A stretch of DNA of 64,000 bases, taken from positions 62,001 to 126,000 of the forward strand of contig NZ_JODC01000016.1 of the NCBI RefSeq assembly GCF_000720765.1, read 5' to 3'. The notes beneath the pieces were generated by a model that was not told where the DNA came from, did no database searches, and saw nothing but the letters and a program-made list of their open reading frames with translations. The stretch comes from Streptomyces sp. NRRL S-646. GTDB lineage: Bacteria; Actinomycetota; Actinomycetes; Streptomycetales; Streptomycetaceae. Below, in pieces: positions 42,838 through 51,232 of the stretch (position 1 is the stretch's first letter; every line of letters starts with the position of its first letter). A program made the position numbers and the translations under genes.

Positions 42838-43248
42838 AAGTCAGATGTTGGATACAGGTCAGGGTCCCAGATGGCCCTGGCCAGGTGAGCCCCGCCCAGA
42901 GTGCCCCGCCCCACTGACTCGACAAGAGCCCGATACCCCGACAGAGAAACACCAGTTCAGGGACCTGATCCGCGAAAGCGGACAAGATCCCTGAACTGGT
43001 TTCAGCGGCGTCTCGGTGTCATCGGCATTGGCCTGCAGCCTGGTCAGCACGGCTCGCCAGACTGGCGCGCTGCCATCAGCGGAACAACCCACAGACCGTC
43101 TGCACGGCCCGTGCTCCACCGGTTGATCTCGCCATGGGACGCTGGTCCGCGCCCGCCGCCGACTCACGTCGATCAGCCCTCGTCGACATGCGGACCGCCT
43201 GCCGACCTGCACAACAGGGCACAGCGGTCCCCTGTGCTATGACACGGC
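42838..43248. other. Non-coding stretch with a long hairpin
   Basis: About 410 bases between the ung remnant and a small secreted protein gene. Apart from the hairpin at 42951-43000 nothing was recognised; open frames on either strand lack features. Confidence 0.45.
42951..43000. repeat. Long hairpin with GAAA loop
   Basis: ACCAGTTCAGGGA (42951-42963) pairs with TCCCTGAACTGGT (42988-43000); inside, TCCGC and GCGGA close a GAAA tetraloop (GATCCGC-GAAA-GCGGAC) with a partly mismatched middle. The near-perfect 50-base symmetry suggests a transcription terminator or a structured RNA rather than chance. Confidence 0.65.
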
Positions 43249-43527
43249 CTAGAAGGCGCTGTTGTCGCAGCCCATGGACGAGCCCGCGTGGGTGTTCTGC
43301 CCACCCGAGTTGCCCTCGCCGCCGAGCGCGTTGCCCAGCGCGCCGTTGAGGACGCCGACCTGGCCGAGGACGTCGACGTTCAGGTCGTGCGACCTGCAGT
43401 GGGAGCTCTGTAGGACGTTCCCGCCGCCGTGACCGTCGTTCCCGGTGGCGGTGGCGGTGCCGGCGCTCAGGAGTCCAACGCTGCCGAGGGCGACTGTCAG
43501 GACGGCAGCCTTGAGAAGTTTTTGCAT
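43249..43527 (-). CDS. Small secreted protein
   Basis: A 92-residue protein; ATG 43527 follows GGAGATGAC. The signal peptide is MQKLLKAAVLTVALGSVGLL...TATA. The mature part has Gly/Asn-rich stretches, two Cys (SSHCRSH, MGCDNS) and a hydrophobic repeat-like segment DVLGQVGVLNGALGNALGG. This resembles small exported surface proteins of streptomycetes such as chaplin- or rodlin-like ones in general character, but no family could be assigned. Confidence 0.7.
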   Translation of the reverse strand: MQKLLKAAVLTVALGSVGLLSAGTATATGNDGHGGGNVLQSSHCRSHDLNVDVLGQVGVLNGALGNALGGEGNSGGQNTHAGSSMGCDNSAF

Positions 43528-43786
43528 GTCATCTCCGATGGAGTGAGGCGAGTGCGATCCGCAAGGGATCGACTCCGTACAGTCATAGGACGTTAATATG
43601 AAAAATCGCAATATGATCCACTGACACGCCGGGATTTACGTCCGGTCAGATCGCCCGAGCCGCGAGACGTGATCGACACACGACCTTGATCGAGCGCACC
43701 TCCGCCGACTGCTTCGAACACGTCGACATCTCCCAGTCGCGCGGCTCAGCACCCCCGCATCGCCGACCGACCCGAACCGAGAACTC

Positions 43787-44060
43787 CTAGGTCTTCTCGA
43801 CCGCGGGCGACAGATTCTGAATCAGGTGCCAGCGATCGGCCACCTCGGTCGCGTCCGGTGCCGCCTCTTTGATTGCCCGGCTGTAGCCGCTGTCGCGGTC
43901 CCAGCAGGCGATCTCAGCGCCGGGGTGTGCGGTGAGCCAGGCGGCGAGCGTCTCGCTGGTGCGGTCGGCCAGCAGGTCGACCGGGCGGACATCTCGATGT
44001 CGACCAGGAAGGTCCCGTAGGTGTGCGATCGGCGGAAGGGGAGCTGGCGTCCTACGCGTA
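43787..44060 (-). mobile_element. ISL3-family transposase fragment
   Basis: The minus strand reads RRSHTYGTFLVDIE, then after a frameshift RPVDLLADRTSETLAAWLTA, EIACWDRDSGYSRAIKEAA and ATEVADRWHLIQNLSPAVE to a TAG at 43787-43789. These are the catalytic-core blocks around the first two Asp of ISL3 transposases. N- and C-terminal parts are missing. Confidence 0.78.
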
Positions 44061-44187
44061 AGACAAGGGCTTCAAACACGCCATCGACCGGGTGAGATGC
44101 GGCGGTACGTGGATGGGGGATGGCTATCTTGCGACCACCGAGGGCGATGCGTAAGGGCTGCCCGGGGCAGGGAGCAGGAGTGGGTCG

Positions 44188-44505
44188 ATGGGGCAAAAGT
44201 ACCTTCAGCGTTTCGTCTATGCCGAGGGCGTCACCAAGCCTGCACTCGATGAGGCGTGGGGCGAAGCCTTCAAGGCGTTCGCCCGGTCGGGCAACTGGGG
44301 CGACGTCGACAGCGGCATCGTGCACCACCAGACGTACGGCACCGGATGGGGCGGGTACGCGCTGATCGAAGTGGAGGACCCCGAGGCGTTCGGGCGCTAC
44401 CAGATGTTCCACAACCAGACCTACGGCCACGTCGTCCACGTCACCTTCGAACCCCTGTGGGACATGGACCGGGCGTTCGAGGCGACCATCCGCGGCCTGA
44501 AGTGA
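44188..44505 (+). CDS. Hypothetical protein, dimeric alpha/beta-barrel-like
   Basis: A 105-residue protein starting at ATG 44188 (GGGAGCAGGAG upstream). It reads KYLQRFVYAEGVTKPALDEA, WGDVDSGIVHHQTYGTGWGG and IEVEDPEAFGRYQMFHNQTY, with alternating strands and helices typical of ferredoxin-like dimeric alpha/beta-barrel proteins. No catalytic motif is evident. It is flanked on both sides by ISL3 fragments, yet its reading frame and ribosome site are intact, so it may be cargo caught between them. Confidence 0.65.
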   Translation: MGQKYLQRFVYAEGVTKPALDEAWGEAFKAFARSGNWGDVDSGIVHHQTYGTGWGGYALIEVEDPEAFGRYQMFHNQTYGHVVHVTFEPLWDMDRAFEATIRGLK

Positions 44506-44700
44506 ATGTGCGACGCAGACAGCGGGCGGCAGCACTGCTTCCGCCTCGCCCACGCCCATACCCAAGGCGATGAAGCGGTACCGCCGCCACTCATAGAGGG
44601 CTTCGCCGGAATCCTGCGCGAGGACTGGGACGCCGTCCTCGCCGGCATGACACTCGCCTACAGCTCCGGCGTCGTCGAAGGGCACGTCAACCGTTTAACA
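44506..44700 (+). mobile_element. ISL3-family transposase C-terminal fragment
   Basis: Directly after the preceding stop the plus strand encodes LIEGFAGILREDWDAVLAGM, TLAYSSGVVEGHVNRL, the last catalytic region (Glu in VVEGHVNR) of ISL3 transposases, and then breaks off near 44695. It is in the opposite orientation to the fragment at 43787. Confidence 0.75.
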
Positions 44701-44771
44701 ACGACAATGAGGTGGGTGTGTCGTGATGGCCGTGTCTGGGGCGGGAGTTGAGCGTCCGGTCCGGTGTGGTG

Positions 44772-45015
44772 ATGTCGCGGTGGATCGTGTCGGATGAGCT
44801 TTGGGACCGTCTTGAACCGCTGCTGCCGCGGCGTGAGCGCAGGTTCCGGTATCCGGGCCGCAAACCGTTGCCGGACCGCGAGGTGCTCTTGCGGGATCCT
44901 GTACGTGCTGCACACCGGCATCCAGTGGGAGTACCTGCCGCAAGACCTCGGCTTCGGCTCAGGCATGACCTGCCGGCGCCGTCTGCGGGACTGGAACGAA
45001 GCCGGCGTGGACTGA
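44772..45015 (+). mobile_element. IS5-family transposase N-terminal fragment (second type)
   Basis: ATG 44772 opens [39 protein letters not shown]; a one-base shift near 44890 leads to [38 protein letters not shown] and a stop at 45015. It is the same type as the fragment at 42369, again cut before the catalytic domain. Confidence 0.8.
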
Positions 45016-45053
45016 GCCTGATGCTTCAGCGCGCCTTTCTGACCGGTCAGTGC

Positions 45054-45710
45054 TTAGGGAGCTCCCGACGGCTGACGCGCGTGATCCCACGTGAGTGCGA
45101 CGGTGCGGCAGAGGTAGTCGTACATGTCGCCTCGCCGGTACTTCTTGACAGGGCTCAGCTGTCCGTGGCGGGTGTCCTCGTATTGTGTTAGATAGACGAC
45201 GCGATCGGTTAGAACGATGCGGGCGATGTGGGGTTGGTTGTACAGGCGCATCTCCATTCGCCCCGAGGCTGCGTGAGCTGCCAGGTAGGAAATATTCTGC
45301 CGTATCTGCAGACGGAGAAGCCCGCTCCGATAAGCGTGGTCGAAGGATCCGGTTTCGGTCTCCCGGACGTCGATCCAGTCTGGCGGGCCGACGGCATCGG
45401 GATCCGGGAGCAGTATCCGTACGCGTTTGGTGCCTGCAGAGGCTGCGCGCAGCGTGTCTGCGAACACATGGCGTTGCAGGTCGTTACCCCGGCTGGTCAT
45501 CACCGTCACCCACCTAGCCCGTGCCAACTCAGCCTGGAGATCCTCCGCCACGTGTGCTGCATCCTTGAACGACTGTTCCAAGTCCAGGCCGAGTACGCGA
45601 GTGACGATCAAAACTGTGGCTTGGCGAGCCGTCCTCGACACGACCCAGACCAACATGAGGAAGATGGCTGACCCTGCGACAGAGATCACTAATTCGCGAA
45701 GAACCCCCAT
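45054..45710 (-). CDS. Membrane-anchored PLD-like protein without HKD motif
   Basis: A 218-residue protein. ATG 45710 is followed by one N-terminal membrane helix (VISVAGSAIFLMLVWVV). The soluble part starts with a strand WVTVMTSRGNDLQRHVF, then KRVRILLPDPDAVGPPDW, a helix, MRLYNQPHIARIVLTDRVVY and the ending KYRRGDMYDYLCRTVALTW. Order and character fit a single phospholipase-D-superfamily lobe, but the catalytic HxK is absent. Its role could be structural or sensory. It is monocistronic on the minus strand between an IS5 fragment and the MetE-like gene. Confidence 0.6.
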   Translation of the reverse strand: MGVLRELVISVAGSAIFLMLVWVVSRTARQATVLIVTRVLGLDLEQSFKDAAHVAEDLQAELARARWVTVMTSRGNDLQRHVFADTLRAASAGTKRVRILLPDPDAVGPPDWIDVRETETGSFDHAYRSGLLRLQIRQNISYLAAHAASGRMEMRLYNQPHIARIVLTDRVVYLTQYEDTRHGQLSPVKKYRRGDMYDYLCRTVALTWDHARQPSGAP

Positions 45711-45897
45711 GCCAGAGAAAGGTAACAGCGGTTCCAGCGCTCCCGTCAGTGGTCGACTGCAACCGCAAGGGCTTGAATCCTGGTCTGACCGACGCCGAAG
45801 CTGCCAACTGGACTCGCAGCCACCTCTGGCTGCGGAGAGGTGGGCCGCTCGGCTGATGGGGGGTGGTCGCCTGCACGGTGGGCACTCCCTCAATACA

Positions 45898-45939
45898 ACA
45901 ACGGCCTGCACAACCCCACCGGGTCGTGCAGGCCGTTGT
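45898..45939 (-). terminator. Perfect-stem hairpin terminator
   Basis: ACAACGGCCTGCAC (45898-45911) pairs exactly with GTGCAGGCCGTTGT (45926-45939) around a 14-base loop. It begins 17 bases after the stop of the leftward MetE-like gene. Confidence 0.85.
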
Positions 45940-45955
45940 GCAGCACGCCTCTGAT

Positions 45956-47068
45956 CTAACCAGCAGGCTTCGATGACGGTCCGGGGTGTTCGTTCACGAG
46001 TTCGCGGGCGGCCAGGGCGGTGCCTTCGATGCGGGCGCTGATCTTGGCGAAGGCGGTGTCGCGGGAGGTGGAAGTGTCGTCGGCGAAGGGCGAGAAGCCG
46101 CAGTCGTCGCAGGTGCCCAGACGGTTAGGGGGCAGGTGACGGGCGGCGGTGAGGACGCGGTCGCGTACCTCCTCGGGCGTTTCGACACGTGGGTCGATCG
46201 GGTCAGTGACGCCGATGAAGACCTGGGCCTGGGCGGGGAGATGTTCAGCGAGGACGGCGAGGACTTTGTCCGGTTCCGGCTCGCTGGCGAGCTGGATGTA
46301 GAAGGCACCGACCTTGAGATGGAGGAGTGCGGGCAGCAGTGCCGTGTAGTCGACGTCCAGGCTGTGGGTGGAGTCCTGATCGCCGCCGGGGCAGGTGTGG
46401 ATTCCGATCCTGGCCTGTTCGGTGCTGGAGAAGCGTTCCAGGACGCGGTTGTTGAGGGCGATGAACTGGTCCAGCAGGCTGCCGCTCGGGTCGAGCTTCA
46501 GCGCGAGACGGGCCTCGGTGAAGTCGAGCTGGACGCGGTGGGCGCCGGCGTCCAGACATCGGCGGATGTCCGTTTCGGCCTCGGCGGTGAGGTCGTCGAG
46601 GAAGGCTTCGCGGGGGTATCCGTCGATGCCGTCGGGTGGGTAGAGCAGGCTGAGCGCCGATGGCGCGATGACGGCCTGCTTCACCGGTGAGGCCGCGTGC
46701 CGGAGTGCGGCGTGCAGGTAGCGGTCGGCGTACACGCCGTAGCGCATTGGTCCGGCCGTAAGGCGGGGCAGCTGCCGCTGGTGCCCGTCGGCGAACGGGA
46801 TGACGACGCCGTCGGGTGCCAGTCGGTTCAGGCCGGTCAGGGGGTAGGTGGCGAAGCTGGGTTTGGCCTGTTCGCCGTCGGTGACGACCGGGGAGCCGAT
46901 CTCCTCCAGGCGGCGGACGGTATCGCAGACGGCGCGGTCCTGGGCGGCGGCGAGTTCCTCGTCGCTGATCTGGCCCGCGGCATGGTCCGCCATGGCGGCG
47001 AGCAGCTCGGCGGGCCGCGGGATGCTGCCGATCGGTTCGGTGGGGATGCCCACCATGGTCTGGCTCAC
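45956..47068 (-). CDS. Cobalamin-independent methionine synthase-like protein (MetE C-terminal type)
   Basis: A 370-residue protein corresponding only to the catalytic C-terminal barrel of MetE. The start PTEPIGSIPRPAELL matches the family opening. The zinc ligands are recognisable: IGIHTCPGGDQ (His and Cys), a Glu in the barrel and CDDCGFSP near the end. It lacks the N-terminal half of full MetE, as do archaeal-type and other short homologues that use various methyl donors or sulfur acceptors. ATG 47068 overlaps the stop of the upstream secreted-protein gene by four bases. The substrate is unknown. Confidence 0.88.
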   Translation of the reverse strand: MSQTMVGIPTEPIGSIPRPAELLAAMADHAAGQISDEELAAAQDRAVCDTVRRLEEIGSPVVTDGEQAKPSFATYPLTGLNRLAPDGVVIPFADGHQRQLPRLTAGPMRYGVYADRYLHAALRHAASPVKQAVIAPSALSLLYPPDGIDGYPREAFLDDLTAEAETDIRRCLDAGAHRVQLDFTEARLALKLDPSGSLLDQFIALNNRVLERFSSTEQARIGIHTCPGGDQDSTHSLDVDYTALLPALLHLKVGAFYIQLASEPEPDKVLAVLAEHLPAQAQVFIGVTDPIDPRVETPEEVRDRVLTAARHLPPNRLGTCDDCGFSPFADDTSTSRDTAFAKISARIEGTALAARELVNEHPGPSSKPAG

Positions 47069-47604
47069 GACCCGATCTCCAGCTGTGCCTCACCGCTGCT
47101 GCCCTCTAGCCCGGACAACAGGCATGAGGTGGGCAGTTCACCGGGGAGCGCGGCAACGGTCCGATGCGCCGTCAGCCCTTCGCCGCGGCCCTCGACTACC
47201 CGGCCCGACATCCTGACCACGAGGACGCCGGCGACACGCACTGTGGTGCTGCTGTCGTACGCGATCGATGACTGTTTCCCGTCACCGTAGTGGACGACTT
47301 CCTTAAGGCGGGGGCTGTTCACCGTGATGCAGGACGCCGACGGTGACTTCCCGTCCAGGTCGCCGGTGGCCGGCACCGTCCGGCCGGGACCAACCCCGCA
47401 CGTGTAACTGGCATGTGTCTGGACGTGGGTCGGGCGGGGCAACAGGGTCAAGGGCGGGTTGTATGTGCTGGTGCTGGAGCCCGTGCACAGAACGTTCTCT
47501 CCGTGCACAGGCTCATGGGCCTGACCCGCTGGAGCCCAGACCACCGACGAGGCCACCAGGGCCAGGGAACTCATCACAACTGCTGTGCCGTGTCTGCCGA
47601 ACAT
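47065..47604 (-). CDS. Secreted protein coupled to the MetE-like gene
   Basis: A 179-residue exported protein with signal peptide (GTAVVMSSLALVASSVVWAP...AHA). The mature part has four Cys (NVLCTGS, YTCGVG, ASCITV, TSCLLS), implying two disulfides, and beta-rich segments such as VVHYGDGKQSSIAYDSSTT. No family was recognised. Its TGA overlaps the ATG of the MetE-like enzyme, an odd coupling of a secreted and a cytoplasmic product. Confidence 0.75.
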   Translation of the reverse strand: MFGRHGTAVVMSSLALVASSVVWAPAGQAHEPVHGENVLCTGSSTSTYNPPLTLLPRPTHVQTHASYTCGVGPGRTVPATGDLDGKSPSASCITVNSPRLKEVVHYGDGKQSSIAYDSSTTVRVAGVLVVRMSGRVVEGRGEGLTAHRTVAALPGELPTSCLLSGLEGSSGEAQLEIGS

Positions 47605-47826
47605 CCACCCTCCACGGAATGTGTTCTTCCACAGGGGTTGTGACTACCCCAGGCCGCTTCCGCAGTCCCCGGCTCATGAGTCACACCACCGGCGCACTAC
47701 GCGCGGTGCGCGTGGGGAAAGACCCCCACGCCCCCCGAATGGGCGTCTTGATCATCACGGCCGAGGGGTAGGACGCCCACTCGGATCGAAGCGCTCACAC
47801 CCGAACACCGTGAGGAAGGAACCTCG

Positions 47827-48351
47827 ATGGACCAGACAGCCGCGCAAAAGCTCGTCTTCGCCATGCTGGACGCGGATGGAGACGGAATCGTGTCCAGGGA
47901 GGAATACATGGCGCGCACCAGGAACGTGGCGCTGGCCATGGGACTCAAGGACGACGACCAGCTCGTCGTCACCGCACGCACCCTGGGCGAGCGCGCGTGG
48001 GCGTCGATGGACGCCGACGGCGACGGAAAGATGACCTTCGACGAGTACGCGGCATGGGCCGGCGCCGAGGCGTTCGACACCGTCTGCGCACCCGTCCTCG
48101 GCGCCCTCTTCGACCTCGCCGACACCAACCATGACGGCGTCCTCGACCTCTGCGAGTTCACAGCCCTGCGCACAGCGCTGAACAACCCGGCCACCAACGC
48201 CGAGGCGGCGTTCACTGCCCTGGACACTGATGGCGACGGCCGCATCAGCCGCGACGGCTACATCGCGTCCATCCGCGCTCACGTCACAGGCGAAAGCTCT
48301 CCCATGGGCAGGGCGCTGTACGGCAGGCCGCTCTCCGACATCCCGGCGTGA
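47827..48351 (+). CDS. Calerythrin-like EF-hand calcium-binding protein
   Basis: A 174-residue cytoplasmic protein with ATG 47827 after GAGGAAGGAACC. Four EF-hand loops are visible: DADGDGIVSREE (1), DADGDGKMTFDE (2), DTNHDGVLDLCE (3) and DTDGDGRISRDG (4). The fourth ends in Gly instead of the bidentate Glu, so it may bind Ca2+ weakly. Length and spacing match actinomycete calerythrin and the CabB-type proteins of streptomycetes, which buffer or sense calcium. It is a monocistronic gene. Confidence 0.95.
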   Translation: MDQTAAQKLVFAMLDADGDGIVSREEYMARTRNVALAMGLKDDDQLVVTARTLGERAWASMDADGDGKMTFDEYAAWAGAEAFDTVCAPVLGALFDLADTNHDGVLDLCEFTALRTALNNPATNAEAAFTALDTDGDGRISRDGYIASIRAHVTGESSPMGRALYGRPLSDIPA

Positions 48352-48386
48352 TGATCAACGCGCGGCGGGCACCGGCCCTTGCCTAG

Positions 48387-48641
48387 GCGTACTCCAGCCG
48401 CGACAACCGCGCTTATCTGCGCAGACGGGGAATCAAGGCAACCATCGCCCAGCCCGATGACCAGCGGGCCAAACGCCGGCGTAAGAGGCGGGCCGGCGGA
48501 CATCCGCCCTCCTTCGACAAGATGCAGTACCGCCGCCGCAGTCCCGTCGAGCGGTGCGTGAGCAAGTGGAAGCAGTTCCGCGCTGTCGCAACGGGGTACC
48601 ACTGTGTGGATGTTCGGGTGTTGCCCCGAGTAGTGGCCTGA
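48387..48641 (+). mobile_element. IS5-family transposase C-terminal fragment
   Basis: The plus strand encodes AYSSRDNRAYLRRRGIKATI, DQRAKRRRKRRAGGHPPSF and RRRSPVERCVSKWKQFRAVA, the end of an IS5-type transposase with the final catalytic Glu (PVERC), then an altered tail to a stop at 48641. The N-terminal two thirds is missing. It is the type seen at 27.9 kb and 60.4 kb. Confidence 0.8.
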
Positions 48642-48933
48642 CTCGCGCTACGACTGGCCTCGGTGCCTTGCGTTTGATCTGTCGGCCACTTCTCGGGGCA
48701 GCGATTGCTGCCGCCGGGCAGGGGATGTGTCCCGATAGGCCTCAACGGGCCCGGGGCCTTACAGACGTCCGTCACCAGACAGCCCAGAAGCCCAACTGCG
48801 GCCTCTGGAACCACCTTCACAACGGATTAGGGGCCGCACGTCGTGCCGGTTCGTAATTGGCAGGGCCTGTTCCCCGGCGACAAGGTTTCGAACGCCGAAG
48901 CACGCCGGACTATCGGGTCACGAGCATCGTCTT

Positions 48934-49166
48934 CGGCTTCAGCGGTCCTCCTTGGGGCGGAGTGACAAGGTGCTGCTGGTCGACGACTGGATCGGACCGG
49001 CAGCCAGGCCACCGCGGTCAGGGACATGGTCTTGGAGTGCGGGAGCGACTGGGCCGGCTGCAGCGTCATCATCGACCAGCTCGGTGAGAACCAGGCACGC
49101 GAGGTGGGTCCTGTCCGGGCGCTGCTGCGCTTCGAGGACCTCCCTGCCTGTCGCACTCACGAGTAG
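48934..49166 (+). pseudogene. Phosphoribosyltransferase-like gene, C-terminal remnant
   Basis: One frame gives SDKVLLVDDWIG, the PRPP-binding loop of a type I phosphoribosyltransferase. At 48994-48999 one base is missing; the next frame continues TGSQATAVRDMVLECG, CSVIIDQLGENQAREVG and RALLRFEDLPA to a TAG at 49164-49166. Inserting one base would restore WIGTGSQATAV. The N-terminal half is absent. Confidence 0.75.
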
Positions 49167-49315
49167 CCGGTCTCTCCTGGCGCCCTCAAGGGTCGTGGAG
49201 CCTCAGCGGCGAGCCTGGGGGCTTCCATACAGGCGCTCAGCGTGCACGACCGGTGGGGTGGCTTCTTTCGAACAATTCGCTGTTGTCAGGCGTGTGGCGT
49301 CCGTAGGGTTCCTGC

Positions 49316-49684
49316 ATGGCGGATGACGAGCGAGAGCAGGCCGTGCAGGCTGCCATTGACGGCGAGATGCGGCTTCTCGATCCCGAGGTGCGCGCTTCGC
49401 CGGACCGTGTCCTGGAGCTTCTGGATCCGGAGTGGACCGAGATCGGGGCTTCCGGACGCTGGTGGGACGTGAAGTCGATCCTCACGGTGACAAGCGGTGG
49501 CGGCATCTCCCCGGAGTCTCCGGTCAAGGTCAGCGACATGTCCGGAGCCGTCGTTGCCCCGGGCATCGTTCACCTGACGTACTTCGCCGACAACCAGGGC
49601 CGTCAGGTCTGGCGGAGTTCCTTGTGGCGGCTGACGGAGACGGGCTGGCGGATGTACTTCCACCAGGGCACTTTGGCCGGCTGA
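49316..49684 (+). CDS. DUF4440/SnoaL-like protein
   Basis: A 122-residue protein starting at ATG 49316. It shows the cone-shaped NTF2-like fold: a first helix EREQAVQAAIDGEMRLLDPE, LLDPEWTEIGASGRWWDV, and strands HLTYFADNQGRQVWRSSLW with RMYFHQGTLAG as the terminal strand. This is the stand-alone DUF4440 pattern of many actinomycete proteins; function is unknown, possibly small-molecule binding. It is intact within a region of decayed genes. Confidence 0.88.
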   Translation: MADDEREQAVQAAIDGEMRLLDPEVRASPDRVLELLDPEWTEIGASGRWWDVKSILTVTSGGGISPESPVKVSDMSGAVVAPGIVHLTYFADNQGRQVWRSSLWRLTETGWRMYFHQGTLAG

Positions 49685-49748
49685 GTTGTGCACCGCCGCC
49701 CATCATGGCGGCGCCCGGCGGCGATCAGCGCGTGCTGATGCAGGAGGA

Positions 49749-49988
49749 ATGCCCAGCCGGATCGGTGATAACGCGCGCCATGTCGACCAAGTGGTCGCCA
49801 AGGCGGTCACGGGTGGCGACGCCCCCACCGTCGTCGCCCGGGCTGTCATCGCGGCGGCCACCGCGCGCAAGCCGCGGCTGCGCTCCACTGCCGGCCCATT
49901 CGCCCGGCGCATCAGCCTGCTACGCCGCATGGTCCCCGCCCGGGTTTTCGATCAGCAGATCCGCAAGTTCAACAAGCTGGTCGGCTGA
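49749..49988 (+). pseudogene. Short-chain dehydrogenase, C-terminal remnant
   Basis: The open frame encodes VVARAVIAAATARKPRLRST, then FARRISLLRRMVPARVFDQQ and IRKFNKLVG, the last helix and tail of a classical SDR. The Rossmann fold and the YxxxK catalytic motif are missing. An ATG at 49749 with AGGAGGA directly before it is present but too close to act as a ribosome site. A TetR-type remnant on the opposite strand lies 490 bases away; SDR/TetR pairs are common. Confidence 0.65.
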
Positions 49989-50478
49989 CACCCCGCCGCA
50001 GGCCCTCCTTTCGAAGCGAGCATGTCCTGACCGCAATTTCGTGAAGCCTCAGCGAGATGACTCCGGCCGGATCCGCTACTCGGCGTAGCCATTGCTGAGT
50101 TGGCCCAGCGCGGTGCCGGGAATGCTCCCAGTCCGTTTCTCCGGCCCTCTCGCCGAACCCGCCGTGCGCCTCGCTGTCGGGCCACGATTTGTGGTGCGAC
50201 CAGGGCTGCATCGCCGAGCGGGTCCTCCTCGACGACGCCCCCACACCCTCCTCCCCCACTCCGCGCCCGTTGCTGCCGGTCGTCGAGGTCCGACGGGTAG
50301 GCGCCGAGAGCCAGTGACACCGCTGCACCTGTCGGACCCGCTGTGCATACCCTTCAGTCATGCATCGGCTGGGCTGGGGCTGTTCCCCAACTCGTCGGGG
50401 GGCAGCGGCGAGGCAGGTGTCGGATGCGTCGGCGGTGCCGCACTCGGGCGACGATGCCACATGGGTGTTGCCGTCTCG
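49989..50478. other. Region between two gene remnants
   Basis: About 490 bases between the SDR remnant and the TetR remnant. Long open frames exist on both strands as expected for such GC content, but none shows a recognisable protein or ribosome site. Confidence 0.4.
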
Positions 50479-50785
50479 TCAGGCGCTCTCGCCTGGTGTC
50501 GGTGTCGTGGGGTCCGCCGGGCTGGTGCGGAGCATGGCCCTGTAGAGGGCGTCATGCTCGGGCGAAGGAGGCAGGGGCCCACGGGCTGGTGCCTCGCAGG
50601 ACTGGATGAGCATGGCGACGACTCGTCGCCAGGAGTCGGGGGCGGCGTCGCCGGTGGCGTTGACGACACCGGCGTTGGCCATATGGATCAGGACCAGGTC
50701 CGAGGGGTCGAAGTCCTCGCGCAGCCGGCCCGTGGCCTTCGCGCGGTTGATGAGTTCCACCATGGCCTCATCCGGGGCTGCGCCG
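50479..50785 (-). pseudogene. TetR-family regulator, C-terminal remnant
   Basis: The minus strand encodes AMVELINRAKATGRLREDFD, PSDLVLIHMANAGVV and SWRRVVAMLIQSC, the ligand-domain helices 7-9 of a TetR-type repressor. The helix-turn-helix part is missing; upstream sequence in the same frame is not homologous. Confidence 0.7.
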
Positions 50786-51232
50786 GGACTACCGAAAGAT
50801 CGAAGCCGCCCCCCAATTTCCGCGGCCTGTAAGGAGTTCGGGCTGCGCCCCACAGGCCGGCGCCCGACTGCCAGCAGGCTCCAGACCATCCCGATCACAT
50901 GGGGCAGGCCAGCATGACCGCGACCACCGATTCGCCAAGCACCACCCCGATGTCGTCCGATCCACGCGCGGCACATGCCGTAGACGCCTTCAGGGACGCC
51001 CTGATTCGTGCGGCCGCCGACTCGCGGCGGCCGTGCTGGCCATGGCCGCCGGACTGACCGTGACTGCGGTCACCGATCAGCAGGGCAAGCCCGCGCGCCC
51101 GCAGGCGCCACCGACCTTCACTTCCGGCTCCAAGCCGCCCTTTGATCGCCGCGTGATGGGAAGGAACCGTTGATCGTGGAGATCCCTCTTGCTCAGTAGG
51201 TTGTGGGCAAGGTGGTAACGGGAGGTGGTTGT
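50786..51232. other. Region upstream of the esterase gene
   Basis: About 450 bases. A short plus-strand frame from ATG 50916 (about 47 codons, MTATTDSPSTTPMSSDP) looks like a gene start but ends quickly; it is not supported. The esterase promoter should be near the right end. Confidence 0.4.

Noticed and set aside
43249..43527. Chaplin or rodlin assignment of the small secreted protein
   Set aside because: Size and glycine/asparagine content are similar, but the chaplin Cys spacing and the rodlin motifs are missing.
47605..47826. Possible riboswitch upstream of the secreted protein/MetE-like unit
   Set aside because: Several short stems can be drawn but no cobalamin or SAM riboswitch consensus was found.
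49749..49988. Functional 79-residue gene with its own ATG
   Set aside because: The AGGAGGA lies directly at the ATG, too close to work, and the product is only the tail of an SDR enzyme.
50092..50832. A 246-codon plus-strand frame
   Set aside because: It is opposite to the TetR remnant, composition is shadow-like and it has no homology.
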